Shown here: one piece after another, positions 25,995 through 33,560 of the stretch
How positions within the stretch are numbered: position 1 is the stretch's first letter
How the letters are laid out: each line of letters begins with the position of its first letter
Assembly (NCBI GenBank): GCA_958437935.1
Contig: CAUBPS010000004.1
Location: 62,001-126,000, forward strand
Direction: 5' to 3'
DNA from: an uncultured Collinsella sp.
Lineage (GTDB): Bacteria; Actinomycetota; Coriobacteriia; Coriobacteriales; Coriobacteriaceae
Length of the DNA stretch: 64,000 bases
Notes under the pieces: model-generated
What the model was told of the DNA's origin: nothing
The model's database searches: none
The model's input: only the letters and a program-made list of their open reading frames with translations
Position numbers and translations under genes: made by a program

Positions 25995-26858
25995 ATGGCA
26001 TTTAACGTCAACGCGCTCGGATTTGGCGACAACGTCGTCGATCGCTACGAGCATATCCACACCATGTATCCTGGCGGCAACGCGGTGAACTTCGCCGTTT
26101 ATGCCAAGAAATGCGGTGCCGCACGCTCTGCATACATGGGCATTTTCGGCAATGACGCCGCTGCCGAGCATGTCATTGCAAGCCTCGAGGATGAGGGTAT
26201 CGAGCTTGACAAGTGCGAGCAGATGATTGGCGAGAACGGAGCGGCTCGCGTGACCGTCGTTGACGGTGACCGTGTCTTCCTTGGCTCCAACGAGGGCGGT
26301 ATCCGTGGCGATGCGCGCTATGTCCTCGATCGCTTTGACCTTGCGTACATGAAGCAGTTCGATGTGGTTCATTCGGGCAACTATTGCTTTACCGAGCGCG
26401 AGCTGCCCAAACTGAAGGCCGCGGGCGTCACAGTCTCTTTTGACTTTTCGGACGACTCCACCGACGAGTATTACGAGCAGATTGCGCCCTACGTCGATTT
26501 TGCTTTCTTTAGTGCGGCGGATGCCGCGAGCGAGGACGAGATTCGCGAGCGTCTGGCATGGGTGAAGGGCCTGGGTCCGCGTTTTGTGTCGGCTACGGCG
26601 GGCGCCGAGGGCTGCATTGCTTACGACGGCGAGCGTTATTACCGCCAGCTGGCTAAACCGGTAACGGACATGAAGGACACCATGGGGGCGGGCGACTCGT
26701 TCCTCACCTCGTTTTTGATGTGCTATCTCGATTCCGCCAAGCGTGGTGAGGATGGCGCCGAGGCCATCGAGCGCGCGCTTGACTTTGCTGCCGGGTTTGC
26801 TTCGACCGTGTGCGGCATGGAAGGTTCTTGGGGCCACGGAGCACCAATCGTCGAATAG
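25995..26858 (+). CDS. frlD-like: PfkB-family kinase (fructoselysine 6-kinase, FrlD-like)
   Basis: A 287-residue PfkB/ribokinase family enzyme. The N-terminus GFGDNVVDRYEH and PGGNAVNFAVYAKKCG parallels E. coli FrlD (GDNCVDIY, GGNAVNVAVY). The active-site stretch is KDTMGAGDSFLTSF with the catalytic Asp. It would phosphorylate the Amadori sugar at C6 to feed the deglycase. It begins 14 bases after the frlB-like stop, with a short ribosome binding site AAGGG. It is probably the true frlD; a second, more diverged kinase follows. Confidence 0.83.
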   Translation: MAFNVNALGFGDNVVDRYEHIHTMYPGGNAVNFAVYAKKCGAARSAYMGIFGNDAAAEHVIASLEDEGIELDKCEQMIGENGAARVTVVDGDRVFLGSNEGGIRGDARYVLDRFDLAYMKQFDVVHSGNYCFTERELPKLKAAGVTVSFDFSDDSTDEYYEQIAPYVDFAFFSAADAASEDEIRERLAWVKGLGPRFVSATAGAEGCIAYDGERYYRQLAKPVTDMKDTMGAGDSFLTSFLMCYLDSAKRGEDGAEAIERALDFAAGFASTVCGMEGSWGHGAPIVE

Positions 26859-26928
26859 CTTAAGAAAGCGTACGGCGGTCTGGCTATGAGGTCTTGGACA
26901 GCCGATGCAAAACAATAAGCGAAATGCG

Positions 26929-26952
26929 AAAAGGGGGCTCGCCATGTGGTGG
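26929..26952 (+). terminator. Terminator-like hairpin between the two kinase genes
   Basis: AAAAGGGG pairs with CCCCTTTT around a mostly unpaired interior, followed by TTGAACATTGGAG, the next ribosome binding site. Likely lowers expression of the distal genes. Confidence 0.45.
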
Positions 26953-26979
26953 GTCCCCTTTTGAACATTGGAGAAGACC

Positions 26980-27780
26980 ATGGGTATTAAAGCGTGCGCG
27001 GCTGGTTTTTGCTGCGCGGACGTCTATCAAAACATCGGCGTGTTCTATCCGACCGGTAATGGCATTGACTGGGGTATCCATCTTGCACGAATGGGCGTTT
27101 CGGTATCCGCCGTGTCGGTTGTCGGCAAGGACGAGTACGGAGACAAGATGAGAGAGGCGCTGGCCGCCGAGGGGTTCGATATCTCACATCTGCGGGTGGA
27201 GGATGGCGACACTTCGGTGATGCTCATGGCATTGAAAGACGGCGTCGATCGCGTGCATCTCGAGGCAATCGATGGTGTTATGGAGACATATCGACCGAAT
27301 GAAGACGACCGGGCGTTTATCCTAGAGCATGACATCATTCATACCGACCTGTTTGGCAATTGTTTGGACCTCCTGCCCGAATGGCATGATGCGGGCAAGA
27401 CGGTGGTTATGGACTTCTCGGTGTTCAGCCAGGATCCCGAATATGCCTGCGAGAATCATTTTCCCTACGTTGACTATGCGTTCATGTCGTTTGAAGAGGA
27501 CACTCCGGAGCTACGAGACTGGGTACGTCACGTGCAGGGATTGGGACCGCGCGTTGCGGTTGCCACGCTTGGCGAGAAGGGAAGCATTGCCTATGACGGT
27601 GAGCGCTTCTATGAGTGCGGGATCGTACCGGCGGAGAAGGTCGTTAATACCGTGGGTGCCGGCGACTCGTATATTGCCGGGTTTACCAAGGGCGTGATCG
27701 ATGGCCTTGATATTCCGGCGTGTATGAAGGCGGGCGCTGAGCTGTCCTCCCGCGTCATCGGCTCTTTTGAGCCGTACTAG
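26980..27780 (+). CDS. Second PfkB-family kinase, FrlD-related
   Basis: A 266-residue kinase related to the gene before it. The C-terminal active site VNTVGAGDSYIAGF is intact. In the sugar-binding N-terminal part the FrlD-type GGNAVN is replaced by TGNGIDWGIHLARMG, so substrate specificity probably differs. A duplicated kinase could allow use of two sugar isomers (fructose- and psicose-linked) or amino partners. The ATG follows TTGGAG. The codon use matches its neighbours, so it is not a recent arrival. Confidence 0.8.
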   Translation: MGIKACAAGFCCADVYQNIGVFYPTGNGIDWGIHLARMGVSVSAVSVVGKDEYGDKMREALAAEGFDISHLRVEDGDTSVMLMALKDGVDRVHLEAIDGVMETYRPNEDDRAFILEHDIIHTDLFGNCLDLLPEWHDAGKTVVMDFSVFSQDPEYACENHFPYVDYAFMSFEEDTPELRDWVRHVQGLGPRVAVATLGEKGSIAYDGERFYECGIVPAEKVVNTVGAGDSYIAGFTKGVIDGLDIPACMKAGAELSSRVIGSFEPY

Positions 27781-27807
27781 GGTCAAATGCCTGGAAAGGA
27801 GTACGAA

Positions 27808-28668
27808 ATGGTTATCGACATGTTGGTTCAGCCCATGCTCTACGGCGAGATCTGTACGCCGGGTGATGAGCCCGATGGATTCGGTTTTTGGTCACGAGAA
27901 TATGGTATGGGGCATATGGGCCCCATGGATTGGGATGAGCTTCAAGTCGAGATGGACGTCTGCGATGTGCAGAAGAGCGTGCTCATGCCGCTCGATGTAA
28001 CCACGGCATGCGGAGGGCACTTTGGCACCAATGACCAGATTGCCATGCTGGTTGCCGCGCATCCCGATCGTCTGTGGGGATTTGCGAGCGTAGATCCGCG
28101 GGTGAGCGGTGCCGCAGACGAATTGGAGCGCGCCTTTACCGAGTTGGGGGCAAAGGGGCTTTGCCTGCATCCGGCAAAGCAGGGTTTTGCCCCCGATGAT
28201 GCTGTGGCCGAGCCGCTTTACGAGCTGTGCGAGCGCTATAACAAACCGGTGGTTTTCCATGCCGGTATGTCTTGGGAACCGGGTGCAGAGCTCTCGCGCA
28301 GTAACCCGCTTGCATTTGAGCACACAATCGCAACGCATCCAAATGTGCGTTTTAGTTTGACACACTTTGGCTGGCCCTGGGTGCGCGAGACCGTGGCGAT
28401 GCTGCTCAAGTATCCCAACTGCTACACGGACACCTCTATCACTTACATCGATTCGCCCGAGGAGATGATGCAGCGTCTTTTCACGGTCGATATGGGGCCG
28501 CTGTGGTATGAGCGTGCGCTATCGCATCAAGTGATGTTCGCCAGCAATACGCCGCGCTTCCGTGCGTTCAAACTCAAGCGGGCGCTCGATACCGTGTCCA
28601 TGCGCGATGATGCGCGAGAAAGGCTCTACTGGGGTAATGCCCTGCGTTTTCTTGAAGGGGATGAGTGA
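27808..28668 (+). CDS. Amidohydrolase_2-fold protein lacking canonical metal ligands
   Basis: A 286-residue TIM-barrel protein of the PF04909 type: FASVDPRVSGAADELERA, GAKGLCLHPAKQGF, VVFHAGMSWEPG, FSLTHFGWPWVRET and a C-terminal GNALRFL match the family. However, the N-terminal IDxHxH is IDMLVQP here, and the usual SDxP near the C-terminus is SNTP, so both His ligands of the HxH and the catalytic Asp are replaced; the two internal His remain. The protein may be non-hydrolytic, decarboxylase/isomerase-like, or binding only. The ATG follows AAAGGAG. Confidence 0.75.
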   Translation: MVIDMLVQPMLYGEICTPGDEPDGFGFWSREYGMGHMGPMDWDELQVEMDVCDVQKSVLMPLDVTTACGGHFGTNDQIAMLVAAHPDRLWGFASVDPRVSGAADELERAFTELGAKGLCLHPAKQGFAPDDAVAEPLYELCERYNKPVVFHAGMSWEPGAELSRSNPLAFEHTIATHPNVRFSLTHFGWPWVRETVAMLLKYPNCYTDTSITYIDSPEEMMQRLFTVDMGPLWYERALSHQVMFASNTPRFRAFKLKRALDTVSMRDDARERLYWGNALRFLEGDE

Positions 28669-28670
28669 AC

Positions 28671-29099
28671 ATGGTGACGCTCGAGACATTGAGCTATCTA
28701 TCGACTGCTCCGGACCAGTTCATCGATATTACCGAAGACGTGCACGCTGCCATCGAACGCAGCTCGGTGACGAATGGCTTGGCAGCGATTATTTTGTCGC
28801 ATACGACCTGTGGAATTGTGGTAAACGAGGGGCTGCCCTGCGTGGAGACGGATCTTATGGAGACGCTTGATCGCATCGCCCCACTCGATGCTCCCTATGC
28901 GCATGCACACTTCCTGCCGAGCTATGGAGCCACCGGCAACAACTCCTGTGGGCATATCAAGAGCATGATTTGTGGAAACAGTTGCTTCTTTCCCGTCCAA
29001 GATGGCCACATCGTGTGCGGAGGTGCCCAGAACATCTATCTTGCGGAGTTTGACGGTCCGCAGAAGCGAAAAGTGTACGTCGAGGTGCTGGGGGAATAA
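28671..29099 (+). CDS. YjbQ-family protein (UPF0047)
   Basis: A 142-residue YjbQ/UPF0047 protein, recognisable from the N-terminal strand DQFIDITEDVHAAIERS, LSHTTCGIVVNEG, and HIKSMICGNSCFFPVQDG with GGAQNIYLAEFDGPQKRKVYVEVLG at the end. E. coli YjbQ has weak thiamine-phosphate synthase activity, but the true role is unknown. The family often accompanies sugar-kinase and PfkB genes in sugar operons. The gene begins close to the preceding stop (28668) and is the last intact member of the operon. Confidence 0.85.
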   Translation: MVTLETLSYLSTAPDQFIDITEDVHAAIERSSVTNGLAAIILSHTTCGIVVNEGLPCVETDLMETLDRIAPLDAPYAHAHFLPSYGATGNNSCGHIKSMICGNSCFFPVQDGHIVCGGAQNIYLAEFDGPQKRKVYVEVLGE

Positions 29100-29113
29100 C
29101 GTTCCTGCAATAA

Positions 29114-29240
29114 TGAGCTGCACCCCAAAACTTGGACGGCTTAAATAAGAACTACGCCGCAAGGGACTGGCTCCGGAACTCCTCCGGGGTCAGTCCCTTC
29201 AGTTTAGTCTGCGTCCTCTGCCAGGTGATCCGTTGTATTA
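29114..29240 (-). mobile_element. Remnant of an IS3-family insertion sequence (transposase C-terminus and end)
   Basis: Read on the minus strand, the frame ending at the TAG at 29154-29152 gives RITWQRTQTKLKGLTPEEFR and a few more residues, the typical C-terminus of IS3-family (IS150-like) OrfB transposases. It is followed by GTCCAAGTTTTGGGGTGCAG, like an IS3-family terminal repeat. The rest of the element is missing; homology stops near 29240. It marks a past insertion at the end of the sugar operon. Confidence 0.75.
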
Positions 29241-29242
29241 TC

Positions 29243-29565
29243 CGGGCGGAAGCGTGTCGCAAGTCGTGGAAGCCGCCAAGCGCAGTTCACGCGCTGCATT
29301 TTTTGCGGTGCCTGGGCCGGTGATCTCGGGCTGATTGACCGAGATTTCACTCACACCATGCGTCGCAAGACGGCGCTGCGCCTGGACGACCTCAAGCTTT
29401 TTCACTTCATCACGAGCGAGGGGGGGGGAGGTTTATCTCGACGACCGCACGACTGCGGACATTGCCGATTCACTTCTCTTTAATTGTCTTCCAGATGCGA
29501 TGGTCATCGGCAGTTCGGCTGCCGGTCGTGGTGCTTCGGGCGAGCTTGCCGATGAGGTCCGCGAG
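29243..29565 (+). pseudogene. BtpA/SgcQ-family fragment, frameshifted
   Basis: Translating in pieces gives VVEAAK, then QFTRCIFCGAWAGDLGLIDR and RRKTALRLDDLKLFHFITSE, then in another frame GGEVYLDDRTTADIAD with CLPDAMVIGSSAAGRG and GELADEVRE. The order and spacing follow the C-terminal half of BtpA/SgcQ proteins (FIREIFTGAYASDFGL and NHPDALCVSGLTAGT in E. coli SgcQ, from memory). One frame change is near 29285 and another at the run of nine G around 29420. No start remains. BtpA-like genes accompany PfkB kinases in sugar operons, so this was probably part of this one. Confidence 0.6.
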
Positions 29566-30425
29566 CGTCGCAGCGTGCGGCTGAGGCGACGGGGCTCGCG
29601 GCAGGGACACCTGTCTTGGTGGGAACGGGCGACTCTGGTGCCGAGGCCATTTCGACGGGTGTATTCCGTCCCGGCGATATGATGGTTCAGTTGGGGAGCA
29701 CGGCGTATTTCATCTACCTTGCTGATCATATGGTCGATGATGCCCGCCTGTGGCCAGGGACGTTTATCATTCCCGGAACTTACGGAATCTGCGCGGGGAC
29801 CAATACGGCGGGTGCGCTCACATCGTGGCTGCGCCAAGAGCTGTATCGCGACGCCGTGGAGGCCGAGGGCCACGGTGGCCCCGATGCATATTCGGTTATG
29901 GCGCATGATGCCGCCGATGTGGTACCGGGTGCCGATGGGCTCCTGTGCCTGCCGTACTTTGCGGGGGAGCGTACTCCGCTCAACGATCCCGAGGCGCGTG
30001 GCGTCTTCTTTGGCCTGACCGGAAGGCATACGCGAGCCCATATGGTTCGCGCCGCCTTGGAAGGCGTCGCGTATACCGTTGCATCCCATGTCGACATTAT
30101 CGAGCGAGAGCATGGACTGCCAATTGGGCGCATTATGCTTGTCGGAGGTGGAACCAAGAATCCAGTTTGGATGCAGGCTATCGCCGACGTATGTGGGCGC
30201 GAGGTCTCGGTTGCCAAGGTTACGGTGGGCGCATGCTTCGGTGATGCCATCATGGCAGCTCTCGCAGGTGGCGCCTATGCATCGTGGGATGAGCTCGCCC
30301 AAGTCCTTGGCGTTGCGCAAACAATCGTGCCTGATATGGCTGCCCACGAGTTATATGCGTCGCGCCGTCATATCTTTGACGAATTGTATGCACGCAACCG
30401 TGATCTCATGCACGAATTGGTGTAA
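29556..30425 (+). pseudogene. 5'-truncated FGGY-family carbohydrate kinase
   Basis: The open frame from 29556 encodes the C-terminal domain of an FGGY kinase (xylulokinase/gluconokinase type): ASQRAAEATGLAAGTPVLVG, GTGDSGAEAISTGVF, PGDMMVQLGSTAYF, GADGLLCLPYFAGERTP, ALEGVAYTVASH and LVGGGTKNPVWMQAIADVCG. About 220 N-terminal residues, with the sugar and phosphate-binding start of the fold, are absent. Upstream DNA is the BtpA fragment, so deletion joined the two. A TTG at 29616 could still start a 269-residue product, but it would lack half of the active site. Confidence 0.75.
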
Positions 30426-30454
30426 TGCTGCCGAATTGTACTGCCTTCCAAAAT

Positions 30455-30496
30455 AGGGACTGCGTTGTGCGATTCGCATGTCCCTTGGCATTTTTG
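30455..30496 (+). terminator. Terminator ending the sugar operon remnants
   Basis: AGGGAC-TGCG pairs with CGCA-TGTCCCT, followed by TTGGCATTTTTG. Confidence 0.55.
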
Positions 30497-30506
30497 CCCA
30501 CAGGGG

Positions 30507-31289
30507 TTAGCGAAGGTCAAAAACAGAGTGCGCATTTGCTAAAACTGCCGACTCGATGCGCTTTGCGTCACAGTTTTTGAGTGAGGCAATGCGCATCGAG
30601 GTCCTTGTGAGTGATCTGATGAGCGACTGCGCGCTTGTTTCTGTGTTTGGTTCGGCTGGCGCATCGGTCTCGAGCAGTAGACGGTCGAGTGGAATCTGTC
30701 GGGCATATTCGCGACCGCGCTTGGTGGCGAGCATGCGTTCGTTGACGGAAAAATAGCAGCCCGCATTACGCGCGCGGACGAGTTCGTCCGAAGTGCCGCT
30801 AAACCAGTGGAAGATGATAACGGGGGAGTCGGAGTTTGGGATGAGTAGTCCATGCGATTCGAGGACGTCCAGTACGGTTCCTGCCGAACGAACGGCGTGA
30901 ATTGATATCACGCGCCCGGTAAGAGGATGCTGCACGAGTGTATCGCAGAGCCGGTCAAATGCCTGTATTTGTAGCGGCTCACTTCCATCAAAGCGCGCGG
31001 AAAAGTCGAGTCCCACCTCGCCAACAAAACGCTCTTGCGCGGCAATTTGGCAGAGTAGGTCAATTTCTGCGTTGCCGCATCGCTCGTCGGCGAGCCACCA
31101 GGGATGGAGGCCGATACCCTTGATGACGGTAGGAGGGCGACGGGTTCGCCTATGTGCGCTAGCGAAGTCACGTGGATCGACGCCGCAATCAAATAGACCC
31201 AAGCCCAGCGCCGTTGCCTCATCGGCAACGGCGTCCGGGTGAGCCATTAAATCAAGATGGCAGTGTGCATCAAATAACCGGGGCTCCAT
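30507..31289 (-). CDS. tatD: TatD-family metal-dependent hydrolase
   Basis: A 260-residue TatD/YcfH-type nuclease-like hydrolase. Metal ligands are seen in LFDAHCHLDLM (HxH), IGLHPWW, FVGEVGLDFS (Glu), ISIHAVRS (His), IIFHWFSGT (His) and LLLETDAPAE (Asp). Family members have DNase or D-aminoacyl-tRNA deacylase activity. The gene follows tcdA by 14 bases on the minus strand and shares its promoter. It is convergent with the sugar operon. Confidence 0.88.
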   Translation of the reverse strand: MEPRLFDAHCHLDLMAHPDAVADEATALGLGLFDCGVDPRDFASAHRRTRRPPTVIKGIGLHPWWLADERCGNAEIDLLCQIAAQERFVGEVGLDFSARFDGSEPLQIQAFDRLCDTLVQHPLTGRVISIHAVRSAGTVLDVLESHGLLIPNSDSPVIIFHWFSGTSDELVRARNAGCYFSVNERMLATKRGREYARQIPLDRLLLETDAPAEPNTETSAQSLIRSLTRTSMRIASLKNCDAKRIESAVLANAHSVFDLR

Positions 31290-31303
31290 CTCGGCGCGCT
31301 CCG

Positions 31304-32101
31304 CTAGTCTAGGCGCTGGCCATCGGCGCGCACGCGCTCGGTGCCGCGGCCACTGATCTGGCGGATAACCTCGCCGGCGATCATCTGGCCCATGATGGGC
31401 GGCATAAAGCTGGCGGTTCCCAGCTCGGTGCGCTCGTGGATATTGGAAGGGTCGCGGGGCTGAGTCCTAACCGATTCCTCGCAGCTAAACAGTACATGTA
31501 GGCTCTTGATTCCGCGCTTCTTGCATTCTTTGCGCATGATGCGGCTCATGGGGTCACGTACCGTATCGAAAATGTCGGCAAAGCGGAGGCACTCGGGATG
31601 GAGCTTGTTGGCCCCGCCCATGGAGCTAACCAAACGAATGTCGTGGTCCTGAGCATATTTGGCAATGGTGAGCTTGGCCGAGATGGTGTCGATGGCGTCG
31701 ACGACGTAGTCGAGCTTGCCGTCTGTTTGCTCCAAAACGCTCGCGAAGAACTCGTCGATGTTGTCGCTCAGCAGGTATTCGGTGCGCTTGATAACGGTGG
31801 CGGCGGGATTGATATCGCGAATCATGGCTTCCATAACATCGACCTTGCGCTTGCCGACGGTGCTGTGAAAGGCGATGGACTGGCGATTGATATTGCTGGG
31901 CGCGATGATGTCCTTGTCCAGAATTACAAAATGACCAATGCCGCCGCGGGCGAGTGCCTCGCAGCAGTTGGAGCCCACACCTCCGCAGCCGAGTACCAGC
32001 ACCGTGGCATCGGCGAGCTTGTCGAGTGCCTCGCGGCCCATGATGATCTCGAGCTTGGCATCGCGCGTCTCGTTGGGAGTTGCGGCTGTGGTTTCGGTCA
32101 T
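31304..32101 (-). CDS. tcdA: tRNA threonylcarbamoyladenosine dehydratase (ThiF/E1-like)
   Basis: A 265-residue E1-like adenylating enzyme. The ATP-binding loop is VLVLGCGGVGSNCCEALARGGIG, followed by LDKDIIAPSNINRQ and DYVVDAIDTISAK; the C-terminal half with FSCEE and PPIMGQMIAGEVIRQ matches TcdA/CsdL. It cyclises t6A to ct6A at position 37 of ANN-decoding tRNAs. The ATG at 32101 has GGAGG six bases before it; an ATG two codons upstream abuts the binding site. Confidence 0.88.
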   Translation of the reverse strand: MTETTAATPNETRDAKLEIIMGREALDKLADATVLVLGCGGVGSNCCEALARGGIGHFVILDKDIIAPSNINRQSIAFHSTVGKRKVDVMEAMIRDINPAATVIKRTEYLLSDNIDEFFASVLEQTDGKLDYVVDAIDTISAKLTIAKYAQDHDIRLVSSMGGANKLHPECLRFADIFDTVRDPMSRIMRKECKKRGIKSLHVLFSCEESVRTQPRDPSNIHERTELGTASFMPPIMGQMIAGEVIRQISGRGTERVRADGQRLD

Positions 32102-32188
32102 AGACATCCTCCGATGGGGAAGCGAATCGTGTTTTAGCTATCGCCATTATAGGTATTATCGCGATTCCATTTGAGCCCTAGGGGCTTG

Positions 32189-32217
32189 TTGAAATGAGGC
32201 AGTGATTCGCATAAGAT
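32189..32217 (+). promoter_or_regulatory. Strong promoter candidate for a short RNA
   Basis: TTGAAA (32189-32194), exactly 17 bases, TAAGAT (32212-32217). Transcription would begin near 32224. No gene follows before the terminator at 32281-32319. Confidence 0.6.
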
Positions 32218-32223
32218 GAAGCA

Positions 32224-32319
32224 GATGGCACCCGTTGCAGCGGGTTGGCCAACTCCCAAACACGTTTGTAGCGTGAGAAGTGGCCGTCTTCGCATTACGC
32301 GGAGGCGGCTATTTTTTTG
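32224..32319 (+). ncRNA. Candidate small noncoding RNA of about 96 nt
   Basis: The stretch lies between a good promoter (32189-32217) and a good terminator (stem GCCGTCTTCGC with GCGGAGGCGGC, loop ATTAC, then seven T). It contains a further hairpin ACCCG-TTGCAG-CGGGT flanked by GGC and GCC. No start codon with ribosome binding site or convincing frame is present. It lies between divergent tcdA and the ArsR gene, and its terminator ends just before the ArsR operator. It could instead be the leader of the ArsR gene with an attenuator. I do not recognise a known RNA family. Confidence 0.45.
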
Positions 32320-32328
32320 AGTACAAGA

Positions 32329-32352
32329 TTAGATAGTTAGACAAACATCTAA
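32329..32352 (+). promoter_or_regulatory. Operator candidate of the ArsR-type regulator
   Basis: TTAGAT-N12-ATCTAA, a perfect 6-bp dyad of the size typical of ArsR/SmtB operators, about 50 bases before the regulator start. Confidence 0.5.
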
Positions 32353-32400
32353 ATATCGAGTATAGTGTGCACGTTGCGAGAGATAGCGAGAGGAGGTTCT

Positions 32401-32679
32401 ATGCCGGGAGAAGGTTTTAAGGCGCTGGCGGATCCAACGCGGCGGCGCATTTTAGAACTGCTGCGCGAGGGCAATTGCACGGCGGGGGAGCTCGCCGAGC
32501 ATTTCGACATAAGCAAACCGTCGCTCAGCCATCATCTGGCAACGCTTAAAAACGCCGGGCTGGTGACCGATGAGCGCCATGGCCAAAACATCGTTTACAG
32601 CTTAAATACCACCGTCATGCAGGACTTGATTGGCTGGTTTATGGGCTTTACAAACACTGAAGGTGATAAGGATGAATAA
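32401..32679 (+). CDS. sdpR-like: ArsR-family transcriptional regulator (SdpR-like)
   Basis: A 92-residue winged-helix repressor: KALADPTRRRILELLREG, CTAGELAEHFDISKPSLSHHLATLKNAGLV, VYSLNTTVMQDLIGWF. It lacks the CVC metal motif of arsenic sensors. The ATG follows GAGGAGG and the stop overlaps the next gene by eight bases. In Bacillus, SdpR with SdpI forms an autorepressor/immunity pair, and this gene order is the same. Confidence 0.85.
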   Translation: MPGEGFKALADPTRRRILELLREGNCTAGELAEHFDISKPSLSHHLATLKNAGLVTDERHGQNIVYSLNTTVMQDLIGWFMGFTNTEGDKDE

Positions 32680-33376
32680 CGAAAACAAGGGCATTCACGC
32701 CACGGGGGTATCGTCGCGCGTGTGGATTGCACTGGTCGCTCTGTGCGTTGCCAATGTCGCAGCGCATCTGATAGTGATGCCGAGCCTGCCGGCGCAGATT
32801 CCCACGCACTGGGGCGCGAATGGCGCCGTCGACGGTTGGGGCCCTAGCTGGATGGCCTCCGCGCTCGGCGTGTTGCCTCTGGCACTTCTCGCGATGTTCT
32901 ACGTCGTGCCACGCATTGACCCCAAGGGCGAGGCGTATCGGACCTCGGGTAAGTTCTATCAGGGCTTCGTAATCGCCTTCACGCTGCTCATGTGTGCCAT
33001 AAGCTGGCTGGGGGAGCTAACGGTGTGGGGCATCGTGCCGGTGGTAGGAACGGTCAATTTGCTGGTATCAGGCGCTATCGGCTTGCTCTTTATTGGTATG
33101 GGCAACTACTTACCGCGCGTAAAGCAGAACTACACGCTCGGTATCAAGACGCCCTGGGCGCTTGCCGATCCCGAGAACTGGCGCCGTACGCAGCGTTTTG
33201 GCGGTGCCTGCTTTATGGTGCTGGGCGTTGGCCTGATTGTGATGGGCGTGGCGGGTAGCGTGCTTTCGAGTGAAGTCGTCGCCGCGGTGATTGCGGTTCT
33301 GGCGTTTGGTTCAGCTGGAGCTGCCTACGTCTATTCGTATCTGCTGTGGCGCAAATCGCAGCGAGCCGCTCGTTAA
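32672..33376 (+). CDS. sdpI-like: SdpI-family membrane protein
   Basis: A 234-residue membrane protein with six hydrophobic helices. The N-terminal DUF1648 part carries LPAQIPTHWGANGAVDGWG, and the later SdpI part has GNYLPRVKQNYTLGIKTPWALADPENWRRTQRFGG, both typical. In Bacillus SdpI gives immunity to the SdpC toxin and sequesters SdpR. No toxin gene is seen nearby, so the pair may serve as a stress sensor. ATG 32672 overlaps the end of the regulator gene, indicating coupling. Confidence 0.85.
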   Translation: MNNENKGIHATGVSSRVWIALVALCVANVAAHLIVMPSLPAQIPTHWGANGAVDGWGPSWMASALGVLPLALLAMFYVVPRIDPKGEAYRTSGKFYQGFVIAFTLLMCAISWLGELTVWGIVPVVGTVNLLVSGAIGLLFIGMGNYLPRVKQNYTLGIKTPWALADPENWRRTQRFGGACFMVLGVGLIVMGVAGSVLSSEVVAAVIAVLAFGSAGAAYVYSYLLWRKSQRAAR

Positions 33377-33449
33377 GGTTGCGGAAAACTAGCGTACGCA
33401 GTTCATAGTATGTTCCGGGGGATTTTTCCCAGGTAGTATTAGGGGGTGT

Positions 33450-33469
33450 GGGCAACCATGCCCCTTTTT
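33450..33469 (+). terminator. Terminator of the SdpR/SdpI-like operon
   Basis: GGGCA-ACCA-TGCCC stem-loop followed by CTTTTT. Confidence 0.6.
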
Positions 33470-33560
33470 CGTTTAGTTTCAGAGCTGGTTTCCTCATTTC
33501 GTTTCCACTAAAGCGAATCAAGAATAGGGAAACAGAAGGTAGAAAGGATAAAACAGGCAA

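Noticed and set aside
32224..32319. SRP RNA, 6S RNA or tmRNA identity of the small RNA candidate
   Set aside because: No SRP core, no 6S-like central bubble and no tmRNA features are visible.
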